Source: Wenzhouxiangella sp. (GTDB lineage: Bacteria; Pseudomonadota; Gammaproteobacteria; Xanthomonadales; Wenzhouxiangellaceae). Taken from it: 18,085 bases of DNA. Where the stretch lies: the NCBI GenBank assembly GCA_007116585.1, contig SKIE01000296.1, forward strand, positions 1 through 18,085, in the 5' to 3' direction. Shown piece after piece: positions 1-7,791 of this stretch. The notes beneath the pieces are model-generated. The model saw only the letters and a program-made list of their open reading frames with translations, was not told the origin of the DNA and did not search any database. The position numbers and the translations under genes are program-made. How positions within the stretch are numbered: the first letter of the stretch is position 1; each line of letters begins with the position of its first letter.

Positions 1-27
1 AAAAAACCTGTTCAAGACAACTTGTAG

Positions 28-33
28 AAGGAG
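28..33 (+). promoter_or_regulatory. Ribosome binding site of the ComEA-like gene
   Basis: AAGGAG lies 8 bases before the ATG at 42, an ideal Shine-Dalgarno site. It favours the ATG at 42 over the in-frame ATG at 48. The 27 bases before it are too few to judge a promoter. Confidence 0.8.
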
Positions 34-41
34 ATACAACC

Positions 42-329
42 ATGACCATGATCAAAAACACCCTCGCCGCCCTGCTGCTGTGCTTTGCCCTGACCGGGCT
101 GGTAGCCGCCGAAAACATGACGGTCAACGTCAACACGGCGACCGCCGAGCAGCTGGCTGAAGCGTTGACCGGCATCGGCGAAGCCCGCGCGGACGCCATC
201 ATCGCCTATCGCGAAGAGCATGGCGATTTCACGCACGTGGATGAATTGGTCAACGTGCGCGGCATCGGCCTGGCGACCGTCGACCGGAATCGCGATCGGA
301 TTGTGCTTGACGAACCCGCACAAGACTGA
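42..329 (+). CDS. ComEA-like helix-hairpin-helix exported protein
   Basis: A 95-residue protein with a cleavable signal peptide (residues 1-23: Lys5, then a Leu/Ala-rich core ending VAA before Glu24). The rest is one ComEA-type domain: VNVNTATAEQL (28-38), a first hairpin around GIGEARADAI (44-53), FTHVDELVNVRGIG (63-76). Tandem helix-hairpin-helix motifs bind the DNA backbone without sequence specificity. In competence systems ComEA receives DNA in the periplasm, and many gammaproteobacteria have a short stand-alone version like this one. The short acidic tail (DEPAQD) is unremarkable. No other competence gene is in view, so a role in DNA uptake is inferred from the family only. It has a strong ribosome binding site and its own terminator, and is convergent with the DUF1684 gene. 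Confidence 0.85.
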   Translation: MTMIKNTLAALLLCFALTGLVAAENMTVNVNTATAEQLAEALTGIGEARADAIIAYREEHGDFTHVDELVNVRGIGLATVDRNRDRIVLDEPAQD

Positions 330-344
330 ATCGGGCTCTGAAAC

Positions 345-386
345 GTCGGGCTGCCGGTTGCTGCGAGCCGGCGGCCCGACCTTTTT
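345..386 (+). terminator. Intrinsic terminator after the ComEA-like gene
   Basis: A GC-rich inverted repeat (345-357 against 368-380) with seven outer pairs GTCGGGC/GCCCGAC, one T-G wobble and five inner pairs GCCGG/CCGGC closes a 10-base loop. CTTTTT follows at once on the plus strand, giving a textbook rho-independent terminator. On the minus strand the trailing sequence is only GTTTC, so it is a weak stop for the convergent DUF1684 transcript, if it works there at all. Confidence 0.88.
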
Positions 387-435
387 CAATTAATGACCCC
401 GCAGCGAAACACTCGCCATTCGTTGCCCGAAAAAT

Positions 436-1356
436 CTATCGCAGATCGGCAGGGCTGATGCCGCCGCTGCCGCGATAGCGCAGCTCTCCTGCCTCGATGC
501 GAACGTCAAGCCGATTTTCCGGCGGCGGCAAAGGACAGGTCGTGTAGGCGTTGAACGCACACGGCGGGTTGTAGCTGCGGTTGAAGTCGAGCACCACCTG
601 TCCGTCAGCCGGCAGGTCGGAATACAGATAGCGGCCAAGACCATAAGTCTCCCGACCCGACGTCCGGTCGGCCAGGATGAAGAACAATTCATCGTCCGCC
701 GCCAGCGCTTCAAGAGCAAAGGTCTGCCCGTTGAATTCAAAAACCGCCCGCCCGGGATTGGGCTGGTCGCGCAACTCGCCGAGCACGTCGGCTATCGGAA
801 TCGTGGCATCTTCCGGGTGCGGCTCCCAGCGAGCGTCAATACGCCAGTCAGGGTCAAATTCGAAGTAATCCAGCCCCTGAAAGCCGCGCCGGGTCTCTGC
901 CTCCCGGTCACGCGCGCGAAAGACCAGTCGGTCGCCACGACGGGCCATTTCAAACCACCCGGTACCGGCACTGACGCGCGTTGCCGGCAATTCTCCGGCA
1001 ACGGTCAACTCGGTTCGCCCGCTAAGCATCTCTCCATCAACGGTCACACCCTCGGCGGCGGGCGTGAACCAGGCTTGAGCGCCACGCAACTCCAGCAAAC
1101 CCCAGCGATCCGGTCCAGAGATCAATTCAAGGTCGCTGTCTTCGACCGTGCCAACCTGCCAATCGCCGTCACCGGGGAAGCTCAACGCAACCAGACTCAG
1201 CCAGCCGAATGGCGCGGTCAGGTTCTCAAGGCGCTGCTCGCGCCATTCCATCGCCTCCTCTTCCCACATGAGAGCGGGATCGTCAGCCGCTTGTGTCGTG
1301 CCCCCGACCAGGGCCACCAGCAGCAGCACCAGACGGCGCCAACTACGCTCTTCCAT
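436..1356 (-). CDS. Exported DUF1684 family protein
   Basis: A 306-residue protein of the DUF1684 family, whose biochemical function is unknown to me. The family is recognised by GWLSLVAL near the N terminus (about 48-55), the middle segment with RTSGRETYGLGRYL, and the hallmark VVLDFNRSYNPPCAFN (NPPCAF at 263-268) followed by TCPLPPPENRL. The start at 1356 is chosen over earlier in-frame ones because GGAGG stands 6 bases upstream and because it yields a proper signal peptide: Arg-rich n-region, LLLVALVGG core, and cleavage near TQA-A (about residue 23). Periplasmic or lipid-independent export is therefore likely. Cys266 and Cys274 are close enough to form a disulfide. The gene overlaps the end of manC by 14 bases and is probably last in the rml-manC transcript; whether it acts on envelope sugars is unproven. 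Confidence 0.85.
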   Translation of the reverse strand: MEERSWRRLVLLLVALVGGTTQAADDPALMWEEEAMEWREQRLENLTAPFGWLSLVALSFPGDGDWQVGTVEDSDLELISGPDRWGLLELRGAQAWFTPAAEGVTVDGEMLSGRTELTVAGELPATRVSAGTGWFEMARRGDRLVFRARDREAETRRGFQGLDYFEFDPDWRIDARWEPHPEDATIPIADVLGELRDQPNPGRAVFEFNGQTFALEALAADDELFFILADRTSGRETYGLGRYLYSDLPADGQVVLDFNRSYNPPCAFNAYTTCPLPPPENRLDVRIEAGELRYRGSGGISPADLR

Positions 1357-2755
1357 AGATGTCCTCCAAGCGTTCAATATCGTCTTCACCAAAGTAGGTA
1401 CCGGTTTGTACCTCAATGATGTGGACTGGTTCCTCACCCTGATTTTCCAGCCGGTGCAGTTGCCCGATCCGGATCTGCGTCGCCTCGCCGGGCCCCAGGG
1501 TGAATTCCCGATCATCCAGCCGCACCCGGGCCTGACCGGACACCACCGTCCAGTGCTCGCTGCGACAGGCGTGGCGCTGCAACGACAGCACCCCGCCAGG
1601 CCGCACGGTCAGGCGCTTGACCTTGCAGTCGCTGCCGTCCTCAAGCACGGTGTAGCTGCCCCAGGGTCGATGCACCGTGCGATGATGGACGGCCGAGTCG
1701 TGCTCGGTCCGACTCAGTTCCTCAACCACCGCCTTGACGTCCTGGGCCCGGTCGCGACCGGCCACCAGCACCGCATCGCCGGTATCAACGATGACCAGAT
1801 TGTCCACGCCCACCGCTGCCACCAACCGCTGCTCGCCCTGGACAAAGGTATTGCGAGATTCAACCAGCACCGCTTCACCGCTGACCCGGTTGCCGTGCGC
1901 ATCGCCCTCGTAGAGTTCACTGATCGCCTGCCAGGAACCGATATCGCTCCAGCCACAGGCGACCGGGACGACGGCGCGCCGGCTGGCTTTCTCCATCACG
2001 GCAAAATCGATCGAGTCCGACCGCACGTCAGCGAACAGTCCGGGATCGAGTTCAACCGGCTCCGCGTCCGCCGCAGTGTGCCGCCAGACTGCATCAACGC
2101 CGCTTGCGATGTCGCCCACATGCTCGGCCAGTGCGGCCAGAATGGCGCCGGCGCGAAAACAGAACATGCCGCCGTTCCACAAGTAATCGCCTGACTCGTA
2201 GTAACGCTGGGCCGTGGCCAGATCCGGCTTTTCCACAAACGCGTCGATCACGTGCCCCCCGTCTACCGCCTCGCCGGCCCGAATATAGCCGTAGCCGGTT
2301 TCGGCGTGGGTGGGGTGCACGCCCAGGCAGGTCAGCCAGTCATCAGCCGCCAGCGCCGAGGCGGTGGCCACGGCCTCGGCGAAGGCACCCTGATCACGAA
2401 TCAGATGGTCGGCCGGCAGGACCAGCATGCGCGCATCGGCCCCGAAGCGGGCCTGGACCCAGTGCGCGGCCGCTGCGATCGCCGGCGCGGTATTGCGACC
2501 GACCGGCTCGAGCAGAAAGTGATGGGCTCCCGTCGGCGCTGCTTCGCGGTAGAGGTCGCGCGTCAGAAAGTAGTAGTCACGCCCGGTCACGGTCAAAGTC
2601 ACGTCACTGCCAGCCACCTGCAATGCTCTCTGGATGGTGCTGCCGGCCAGCGTCTTGCCGTCGGCCAGGCGCATGAAAGGTTTGGGATGCGCTTTGCGCG
2701 ACACCGGCCACAGCCGGGTTCCGGCGCCGCCGGAAAGGATCACAGGTATCAGCAT
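1343..2755 (-). CDS. manC: Mannose-1-phosphate guanylyltransferase / mannose-6-phosphate isomerase
   Basis: A 470-residue bifunctional type II phosphomannose isomerase/GDP-mannose pyrophosphorylase, the usual length for the ManC/XanB/AlgA family. The N-terminal nucleotidyltransferase domain shows the pyrophosphorylase signature LSGGAGTRLWPVSR (7-20), HPKPF, the LEPVGRNTAPAI segment and FVEKP. The C-terminal cupin (isomerase) domain begins at RPWGSY and contains LSLQRHACRSEHWTVVSG and GQLHRLENQG. It makes GDP-mannose from mannose-1-phosphate and GTP, and can interconvert fructose-6-P and mannose-6-P, feeding mannose, fucose or rhamnose donors for LPS or exopolysaccharide. An ATG also exists at 2761, but AAGGA (2762-2766) is 6 bases from the ATG at 2755 and touches the other, so 2755 is preferred. 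It overlaps the end of rmlD by 7 bases. Confidence 0.96.
   Translation of the reverse strand: MLIPVILSGGAGTRLWPVSRKAHPKPFMRLADGKTLAGSTIQRALQVAGSDVTLTVTGRDYYFLTRDLYREAAPTGAHHFLLEPVGRNTAPAIAAAAHWVQARFGADARMLVLPADHLIRDQGAFAEAVATASALAADDWLTCLGVHPTHAETGYGYIRAGEAVDGGHVIDAFVEKPDLATAQRYYESGDYLWNGGMFCFRAGAILAALAEHVGDIASGVDAVWRHTAADAEPVELDPGLFADVRSDSIDFAVMEKASRRAVVPVACGWSDIGSWQAISELYEGDAHGNRVSGEAVLVESRNTFVQGEQRLVAAVGVDNLVIVDTGDAVLVAGRDRAQDVKAVVEELSRTEHDSAVHHRTVHRPWGSYTVLEDGSDCKVKRLTVRPGGVLSLQRHACRSEHWTVVSGQARVRLDDREFTLGPGEATQIRIGQLHRLENQGEEPVHIIEVQTGTYFGEDDIERLEDIYGRA
1363..1367 (-). promoter_or_regulatory. Ribosome binding site fixing the DUF1684 start
   Basis: GGAGG on the minus strand, 6 bases before the ATG at 1356 and inside the 3' end of manC. 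It decides the start of the DUF1684 gene against longer in-frame readings that run deep into manC. Confidence 0.75.
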
Positions 2756-3642
2756 GAGCATTCCTTCAAGTCGTCAAGACAGGCCGCCAGCGCGCGGCGC
2801 GTGGACCAGGCTGCCTCCCCGCTGTGTTGCTCCAGTCGGGAAACGTCCAGCACCGACCAGCCAGGCCGTCGAGCTTTTTGCGGCCACTGGTCCGAGGTGA
2901 TCGCCCACACGCTGACCGGCTCTGCAATCAGACCACGTTCAGCCGCCATTGTTACCGCCAGCCCGGCAAACTCGTGCCAGCTCATACTGCCCTGGTCGAC
3001 CGCGTGCAGCGTCACGGGGCCGGTACCGCCCGACCACGCCGCCAGCGCCTCGGACGTCATCCGGGCCAGACTGCCGGCCCAGGTCGGCGAGCCGGTCTGG
3101 TCGCTCACCACCTGCAGCGATTCCCCCGTCCCGGCCCGGCGCAGGATGGCACTCAGGAAATTGCCGGGATAGCGGCTGTACAACCAGGCCGTGCGCAGGA
3201 TCAGCGCATCGGCCCGAGAACGGCGAATACCCTCTTCGCCGGCCAGCTTGGTTTTGCCATAGACGCTGGCCGGCGCCGGCGCATCACGCTCTGTCCAAGG
3301 GCGACCGGGCGCGCCGTCAAACACATAATCGGTTGAAAAATGAACCAGCCTGGCCCCTTGGACTTGCGACCAGGCCGCCAGCTGCTCCGGCAGGCGGGCG
3401 TTAAGCACGGCTGCGGCCTCAGGTTCATCTTCTGCAGCATCAACCCCCGTCCAGGCCGCCGCGTTGACGATCAGTTCAGGGCGCGCCTCTGCCAGCAGAT
3501 CGGCGACTGCATCCGGGTCACTCAGGTCACACGGAAGGTCACCGCTGCTGCGCGCGCTGGTCACCAGTTCCCCTTGCTCGGCCAGGCGCGGCGCGAGGTA
3601 GCAACCGAGCTGTCCGCCTGCGCCGGTCAGCAATATCTTCAT
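2749..3642 (-). CDS. rmlD: dTDP-4-dehydrorhamnose reductase
   Basis: A 297-residue short-chain dehydrogenase, normal for RmlD/RfbD. It catalyses the last step of dTDP-L-rhamnose synthesis, NAD(P)H-dependent reduction of dTDP-4-keto-L-rhamnose. Visible are the Rossmann motif TGAGGQLG (6-13), NAAAWTGVDAAE (60-71), the family signature STDYVFDG (103-110) and the catalytic YGKTK (Tyr128, Lys132). Its ATG overlaps the rmlC stop (ATGA at 3639-3642) and there is no clear Shine-Dalgarno site, so translation is probably coupled to rmlC. The C-terminal end runs into the start of manC. Nothing looks truncated or altered. Confidence 0.96.
   Translation of the reverse strand: MKILLTGAGGQLGCYLAPRLAEQGELVTSARSSGDLPCDLSDPDAVADLLAEARPELIVNAAAWTGVDAAEDEPEAAAVLNARLPEQLAAWSQVQGARLVHFSTDYVFDGAPGRPWTERDAPAPASVYGKTKLAGEEGIRRSRADALILRTAWLYSRYPGNFLSAILRRAGTGESLQVVSDQTGSPTWAGSLARMTSEALAAWSGGTGPVTLHAVDQGSMSWHEFAGLAVTMAAERGLIAEPVSVWAITSDQWPQKARRPGWSVLDVSRLEQHSGEAAWSTRRALAACLDDLKECSC
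2762..2766 (-). promoter_or_regulatory. Ribosome binding site deciding the manC start
   Basis: AAGGA on the minus strand inside the last codons of rmlD. It is 6 bases from the ATG at 2755 but directly abuts the alternative ATG at 2761, so the downstream ATG is the likely start. Confidence 0.65.
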
Positions 3643-4187
3643 GCCGGTAGCCGGCCCGGATCCAGGTCACTCAGGCGCGGTGCCGCTGCATCCTTATCCG
3701 ACAGGCCTACCGGCGCCAGCGGCCAGTCCACGCCGATGCGCGGATCGTTCCAGGCAATGGCGGCGTCTGCGTCCGGACGGTAGGGCCGGGTACACAAATA
3801 ATTGAACGTGGCCTGCTCGCTCAGCACCTGGAATCCATGGGCAAAGCCCTCGGGAATCCAAAGCTGCTGGTGAAGTTCTGCGTCGAGTTCAAGCGCGGTC
3901 CAGCGCCCAAAATCGGGCGAGTCGGGCCGGATATCCACCGCGACATCCAGCACCCGTCCGGCGCTGACCCAGACCAGTTTGCCCTGCGGCTCCGGCCACT
4001 GGTAGTGCAGGCCCCGCAGGACTCCATGGGCCGAGCACGATGCATTGCCCTGGACAAAGTCCGGCCCGATGCCGTGAGCCGCATAGCGTTCACGGCGCCA
4101 GGTTTCCAGAAACCAGCCGCGCTCGTCGGCAAAGACTTTGGGCGTGATCAACAACACGCCCGGCAGATCGGTGGCTTCGACCTTCAT
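3639..4187 (-). CDS. rmlC: dTDP-4-dehydrorhamnose 3,5-epimerase
   Basis: A 182-residue cupin-fold epimerase, typical in length for RmlC. It converts dTDP-4-keto-6-deoxy-D-glucose to dTDP-4-keto-L-rhamnose. Family landmarks are [12 protein letters not shown] (19-30), the active-site loop GVLRGLHYQ with catalytic His61, [11 protein letters not shown] (81-91), [10 protein letters not shown] and NYLCTRPY with the expected tyrosine. The start codon shares ATGA with the end of rmlA (4184-4187) and the stop shares ATGA with the start of rmlD, so the three genes are read as one coupled unit. No independent ribosome binding site is visible. Confidence 0.96.
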   Translation of the reverse strand: MKVEATDLPGVLLITPKVFADERGWFLETWRRERYAAHGIGPDFVQGNASCSAHGVLRGLHYQWPEPQGKLVWVSAGRVLDVAVDIRPDSPDFGRWTALELDAELHQQLWIPEGFAHGFQVLSEQATFNYLCTRPYRPDADAAIAWNDPRIGVDWPLAPVGLSDKDAAAPRLSDLDPGRLPA

Positions 4188-5068
4188 GGCTCGAAACGGC
4201 TGTCAGCCACCATGCGCAGATAATCACCATAGCCTGACGATATCAGCGGCTCGGCCAGCGCCAGCAGCTGCGCGCGGTCAATCCAGCCCTGCCGATACGC
4301 GATCTCCTCCGGGCAGGCCACGCGCAGGCCCTGGCGCGACTCCAGCGTCTCGATGTAGCTGGCCGCCTGCTGCAGGGAGGCGTGGGTACCTGTATCAAGC
4401 CACGCATAACCCCGACCCATACGCTCTACGGTCAGATCACCCGCCGCCAGATAGCAGCGGTTCAAATCGGTAATTTCCAGTTCTCCGCGCGCGGAAGGCG
4501 CCAGGCTGGCCGCGAAATCGCAGGCTCGCTCATCGTAGAAATACAGACCGGTCACGGCGTAGTTCGACTTGGGCTGAGACGGCTTTTCTTCCAGCGAGAT
4601 GGCGTCCCCGTCTGCGCCCATCTCGACCACGCCGTAACGTTCGGGATCGCTGACCCAGTAGCCAAACACGGTTGCGCCACGCGTTCGGCCGGCGGCCCTG
4701 GCCAACAGCTCCCGCAAACCGCCGCCATGAAAGATGTTGTCGCCGAGGATCAGACAGGACGAACCGCCATCGACGAACTCACGCCCGATCAGGAAGGCCT
4801 GGGCCAAGCCCTTGGGTTCGGGCTGGACCGCATATTCCAACTGCAGCCCCCACTGACTGCCGTCGCCGAGCAGGTTCCGGAACAGGGACTGCTCGTGCGG
4901 CGTCGTGATCAGCAGGATTTCATCCATCCCCGCCATCATCAAGGTCGTGAGCGGGTAATAGATCATCGGCTTGTCGTAAACCGGCAGCAGTTGCTTGCTG
5001 ATCACCCGGGTCAGCGGATAGAGTCTCGTACCGGCACCGCCGGCCAGAATGATGCCTTTTCGCTTCAT
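4184..5068 (-). CDS. rmlA: Glucose-1-phosphate thymidylyltransferase
   Basis: A 294-residue nucleotidyltransferase that joins glucose-1-phosphate and dTTP to give dTDP-glucose, the entry to the rhamnose pathway and usually its feedback-controlled step. The N terminus has [16 protein letters not shown] (5-20) with the pyrophosphorylase signature, then KPMIYYPL, the metal-binding LGDNIFHG (108-115) and [23 protein letters not shown] at 5068 is chosen over a TTG one codon earlier. It lacks a clear Shine-Dalgarno site. Two small inverted repeats (5071-5098) occupy the place where one would be expected. It lies 72 bases after rmlB, the widest gap inside the rml block, and is coupled to rmlC downstream. 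Confidence 0.96.
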   Translation of the reverse strand: MKRKGIILAGGAGTRLYPLTRVISKQLLPVYDKPMIYYPLTTLMMAGMDEILLITTPHEQSLFRNLLGDGSQWGLQLEYAVQPEPKGLAQAFLIGREFVDGGSSCLILGDNIFHGGGLRELLARAAGRTRGATVFGYWVSDPERYGVVEMGADGDAISLEEKPSQPKSNYAVTGLYFYDERACDFAASLAPSARGELEITDLNRCYLAAGDLTVERMGRGYAWLDTGTHASLQQAASYIETLESRQGLRVACPEEIAYRQGWIDRAQLLALAEPLISSGYGDYLRMVADSRFEP

Positions 5069-5070
5069 CA

Positions 5071-5098
5071 AACGTGCGTCACGTTGTATCGGAGATAC
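5071..5098 (-). repeat. Two tandem inverted repeats directly before rmlA
   Basis: On the minus strand, GTATC-TCC-GATAC (5086-5098) is followed at once by AACGTG-ACG-CACGTT (5071-5085). Both are perfect repeats with 3-base spacers. The second ends two bases before the rmlA ATG at 5068, in the position of the ribosome binding site. They could form RNA hairpins controlling rmlA translation or mark an operator; there is no T-tract, so not a standard terminator. Confidence 0.5.
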
Positions 5099-5140
5099 CG
5101 GCAGAGTAACGCAGAACAGGCGTGTCGGGGGCGGGCGCGG

Positions 5141-6184
5141 CTAGACCCTGGCAATACCAAGCCGCTCTGAACGATAACGGCCATCGCGGATGCGCTGCCA
5201 CCAGCCCCGATGGGCAAGATACCAGTCAACGGTCTGCGCCAGGCCCTGGGCAAAATCGACCGACGGTGTCCAGCCCAACTCGGTCTGAATTCGCGCCGCG
5301 TTGATCGCGTAGCGTCGGTCGTGTCCGGGTCGGTCGGTCACATACTCGATCAACTCACGCCGCGGCCGGTCAGCGGGCACGCGCTCATCAAGCAGATCGC
5401 ACAGCAGGTGAACCACGTCCAGATTGGCCATTTCAGCGTTGCCGCCGATGTTGTAGACCCGCCCGGGTGAACCGCTTTCAAGCACCCGCATGATGGCCCG
5501 GCAGTGATCGGTCACGAACAGCCAGTCGCGACGCTGCTGACCATCGCCGTAGACCGGCAGCCGCTCCCCTTCCAGCGCATTGATCAACATCAACGGAATC
5601 AGCTTCTCCGGAAACTGATACGGTCCATAGTTGTTGGAACAGTTCGTGATCATGACCGGCAAACCGTAGGTACGGTGCCAGGCGCGCGCCAAGTGGTCGG
5701 CCGCAGCCTTCGAGGCGGCATACGGGGAATTGGGCGCGTATTGGTGCTCCTCGGTGAACCCCGGCTCGCCTACTTTCAGGCTACCGTAGACCTCATCGGT
5801 CGAGACATGGACGAAGCGAAATGCGCTGTGGCCGCGCTTGAAATGGTCAAGCGCTGCGTCGAGCAGCGTCTGGGTACCGACCACGTTGGTGCGGATGAAG
5901 GCACCCGGGTCGTCAATCGAGCGGTCGACGTGGCTTTCGGCGGCAAAATGCACCACCGCGTCCGGACGATACTGCTCCAACAATCGCTGGACCAGCGGCC
6001 CATCGCAGATATCGCCGTGGATCAGTTCATGCCGGGCCGGGTCGAGATCCGCCAGTGACGCCTCGTTGCCGGCATAAGTCAGCAGGTCGAGGTTCACGAC
6101 CGACAGCGCGGTCGTGTCCAGCACGTGGCGGACAAAATTCGAGCCAATGAAGCCCGCACCACCGGTAACCAGTAGATATGCCAT
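5141..6184 (-). CDS. rmlB: dTDP-glucose 4,6-dehydratase
   Basis: A 347-residue NAD-dependent extended short-chain dehydrogenase making dTDP-4-keto-6-deoxyglucose from dTDP-glucose. Clear RmlB motifs: TGGAGFIGSNF (8-18), HFAAESHVDRSI (79-90), STDEVYG (128-134) with the catalytic Thr129-Asp130-Glu131, YAASK (Tyr155, Lys159) and NCSNNYGPYQFPEKLIP (181-197), and DRPGHDRRYAI near the C terminus. Length and motifs are standard. It begins 30 bases after the ssb stop, with no terminator or obvious promoter between, so it may be read from the ssb promoter. The ribosome binding site is weak (AGGG about 8-12 bases upstream). Confidence 0.97.
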   Translation of the reverse strand: MAYLLVTGGAGFIGSNFVRHVLDTTALSVVNLDLLTYAGNEASLADLDPARHELIHGDICDGPLVQRLLEQYRPDAVVHFAAESHVDRSIDDPGAFIRTNVVGTQTLLDAALDHFKRGHSAFRFVHVSTDEVYGSLKVGEPGFTEEHQYAPNSPYAASKAAADHLARAWHRTYGLPVMITNCSNNYGPYQFPEKLIPLMLINALEGERLPVYGDGQQRRDWLFVTDHCRAIMRVLESGSPGRVYNIGGNAEMANLDVVHLLCDLLDERVPADRPRRELIEYVTDRPGHDRRYAINAARIQTELGWTPSVDFAQGLAQTVDWYLAHRGWWQRIRDGRYRSERLGIARV

Positions 6185-6214
6185 GCCGTGCCGCCCTGCA
6201 GGCTGAGGCTGAAA

Positions 6215-6667
6215 TCAGAAAGGGATATCGTCTTCCAGGCTATCGGACGGCGGCGGCGAACTCGGCCCCGAGTCGCCGGAAGAAGAGCGACCGTAACTGC
6301 CGCGGTCATCACCCATCGGCGCGCTGCCGCCGCGCGAGTCCAGCATCTGCATCTCGTTGGCAATGATTTCGGTCGTGTAGCGATCGTTGCCGTCCCGATC
6401 CTGCCACTTGCGGGTCTGCAGGCGACCTTCCACATAAACCTTGCTGCCCTTGCGCAGGTACTCGCCGGCGATTTCACCCAGCCGCCCGAACATGACGACG
6501 TTATGCCATTCGGTGTTTTCGCGCTGCTCGCCGCTTTGTCGATCACGCCAGGTTTCGGAGGTCGCGACCCGCAGATTGGCCACCGCGTTGCCTCCGGCGG
6601 TATGACGCGTTTCCGGGTCAGCACCCAGATTACCGATGAGAATGACCTTGTTAATACCTCGCGCCAT
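6215..6667 (-). CDS. ssb: Single-stranded DNA-binding protein
   Basis: A 150-residue SSB, shorter than the 178 residues of E. coli because of a short linker. The OB-fold is obvious: [19 protein letters not shown] at the N terminus, [20 protein letters not shown] (about 52-71), [16 protein letters not shown] and the [13 protein letters not shown] segment. A Gly/Ser/Pro-rich linker leads to the acidic tip DDIPF, which docks partner proteins in replication, recombination and repair. The start at 6667 is set by the conserved MARGINK; longer in-frame readings extend into the promoter region. It is divergent from ispB and lies 30 bases ahead of rmlB. I see no LexA box in the upstream 125 bases. Confidence 0.97.
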   Translation of the reverse strand: MARGINKVILIGNLGADPETRHTAGGNAVANLRVATSETWRDRQSGEQRENTEWHNVVMFGRLGEIAGEYLRKGSKVYVEGRLQTRKWQDRDGNDRYTTEIIANEMQMLDSRGGSAPMGDDRGSYGRSSSGDSGPSSPPPSDSLEDDIPF

Positions 6668-6711
6668 GCTGATTCCCGCTCCCGATGTGGTTTCAATCAC
6701 TAAAGGGCAAA

Positions 6712-6717
6712 ATTCTA
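6712..6717 (-). promoter_or_regulatory. Candidate extended -10 of the ssb promoter
   Basis: On the minus strand TGC-TAGAAT reads as an extended -10 element (TGn before a hexamer matching TATAAT in five of six). It lies 44 bases upstream of the ssb ATG. No good -35 hexamer is seen at 16-18 bases, which extended -10 promoters tolerate. Inferred from pattern only. Confidence 0.45.
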
Positions 6718-6757
6718 GCACAGCACATGGCGACCTCCCCGCGGTGAATTTCTTGTC

Positions 6758-6784
6758 TTGATGCAGGAAATGCACTCGTATAAT
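6758..6784 (+). promoter_or_regulatory. Candidate ispB promoter, near-leaderless
   Basis: A perfect TATAAT at 6779-6784 sits only 8 bases before the ispB ATG at 6793. A -35-like TTGATG at 6758-6763 is 15 bases away; TTGTCT at 6753-6758 is the alternative at 20 bases. Initiation would be expected near 6790-6792, leaving 1-3 leader bases. No Shine-Dalgarno site precedes ispB, which fits a leaderless message. Confidence 0.5.
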
Positions 6785-6792
6785 GGTCTCCC

Positions 6793-7791
6793 ATGAACGC
6801 TGTCTCCCTCGTGGCTTTACCCCGTACGCTCGACGATGCCCTGGCCCTGGCCGAAGAGGATCGGCGAGCGATCGACCGCTTGATCAGCACCCGCCTGTCC
6901 TCGGATGTGGTGCTGGTCAACCAGATCGGTCAGCACATCATTCACGGCGGCGGCAAGCGACTGCGACCGCTGGTGCACGTGCTGTGCGCCCGCGCGGCCG
7001 GCTACGAGGGCAAGGATCATATTCAGCTTGCCGCCGTGATTGAATTCATCCATACGGCGACCTTGCTCCACGACGACGTCATCGACGAATCCGGCCAACG
7101 TCGCGGACGCGATACGGCGCACACCATATGGGGCAATGCCGCATCCGTGCTGGTTGGCGATTTTCTCTACTCGCGCAGCTTTCAGCTGATGGTGGAGTTG
7201 CAGCAGCTGGACGTCATGCGGATCCTGGCCGATACCACCAACACCATCGCCGAGGGCGAAGTGCTGCAGCTGATGCAGATGGGGAATCTGGAGCTGACCG
7301 AGGCAGACTATTTCCGGGTCATTTCAGACAAGACCGCGTGCCTGTTCGCCGCCAGCGCACGGCTGGCCGCGGTGATCGCAGATTTGCCGGCAAGCCGCGG
7401 CGACCGTCTGGCCGAGTTCGGCCTGCTGCTCGGTCAGGCTTTCCAGATCACCGACGATGTGCTGGACTATCGCGCGGACGGCAACGCGCTCGGGAAGAAC
7501 CTGGGCGATGATCTGGCCGAAGGAAAGGTAACCCTGCCGCTGATTCTCGCCCTGCAGCAGGCCGCGCCGAAGGATGCCGAGGGCTTGCGCACCACCATCG
7601 CCGAGCAGAACCCCGACGGGTTGGCCCAGGCCCAGCGGGTCATGGCCGACACCGGCGCACTGGAGCAGTCGCTGGAGCGGGCCCGCGAACTGGCGAGCCG
7701 GGCTGCTTCGCTGCTCGACATTCTGCCCGACACGCCACACCGAACCGCACTGGAGATCCTGTCGCGCTACGCCGTGGACCGCTCGCTGTAG
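6793..7791 (+). CDS. ispB: Polyprenyl (octaprenyl-type) diphosphate synthase
   Basis: A 332-residue trans-isoprenyl diphosphate synthase, close in length to E. coli IspB. It extends farnesyl diphosphate with isopentenyl diphosphate to make the ubiquinone side chain. Motifs in order: GGGKRLRPL (52-60), first aspartate-rich [10 protein letters not shown] (91-100), GRDTAH and [12 protein letters not shown] (122-133), and the second aspartate-rich QITDDVLDY (218-226) followed by [17 protein letters not shown]. The chain length made cannot be read safely from sequence. It is divergent from ssb, appears to have a promoter right at its start and no Shine-Dalgarno site, and its 3' end overlaps that of murD2 by 25 bases on the opposite strand. 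In many related genomes rplU rather than ssb is the divergent neighbour. Confidence 0.94.
   Translation: MNAVSLVALPRTLDDALALAEEDRRAIDRLISTRLSSDVVLVNQIGQHIIHGGGKRLRPLVHVLCARAAGYEGKDHIQLAAVIEFIHTATLLHDDVIDESGQRRGRDTAHTIWGNAASVLVGDFLYSRSFQLMVELQQLDVMRILADTTNTIAEGEVLQLMQMGNLELTEADYFRVISDKTACLFAASARLAAVIADLPASRGDRLAEFGLLLGQAFQITDDVLDYRADGNALGKNLGDDLAEGKVTLPLILALQQAAPKDAEGLRTTIAEQNPDGLAQAQRVMADTGALEQSLERARELASRAASLLDILPDTPHRTALEILSRYAVDRSL

Noticed and set aside
12..389. A 125-codon minus-strand reading frame opposite the ComEA-like gene
   Set aside because: It mirrors a well-supported gene with signal peptide, ribosome binding site and terminator, and its translation shows no family features.
1148..2194. 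Long plus-strand reading frame opposite manC and DUF1684
   Set aside because: Antisense to two clear genes; composition is rich in Arg/His/Gln/Pro as expected from a shadow frame in GC-rich DNA.
6668..6792. LexA box for SOS control of ssb
   Set aside because: No CTGT-N8-ACAG arrangement was found in the divergent region.
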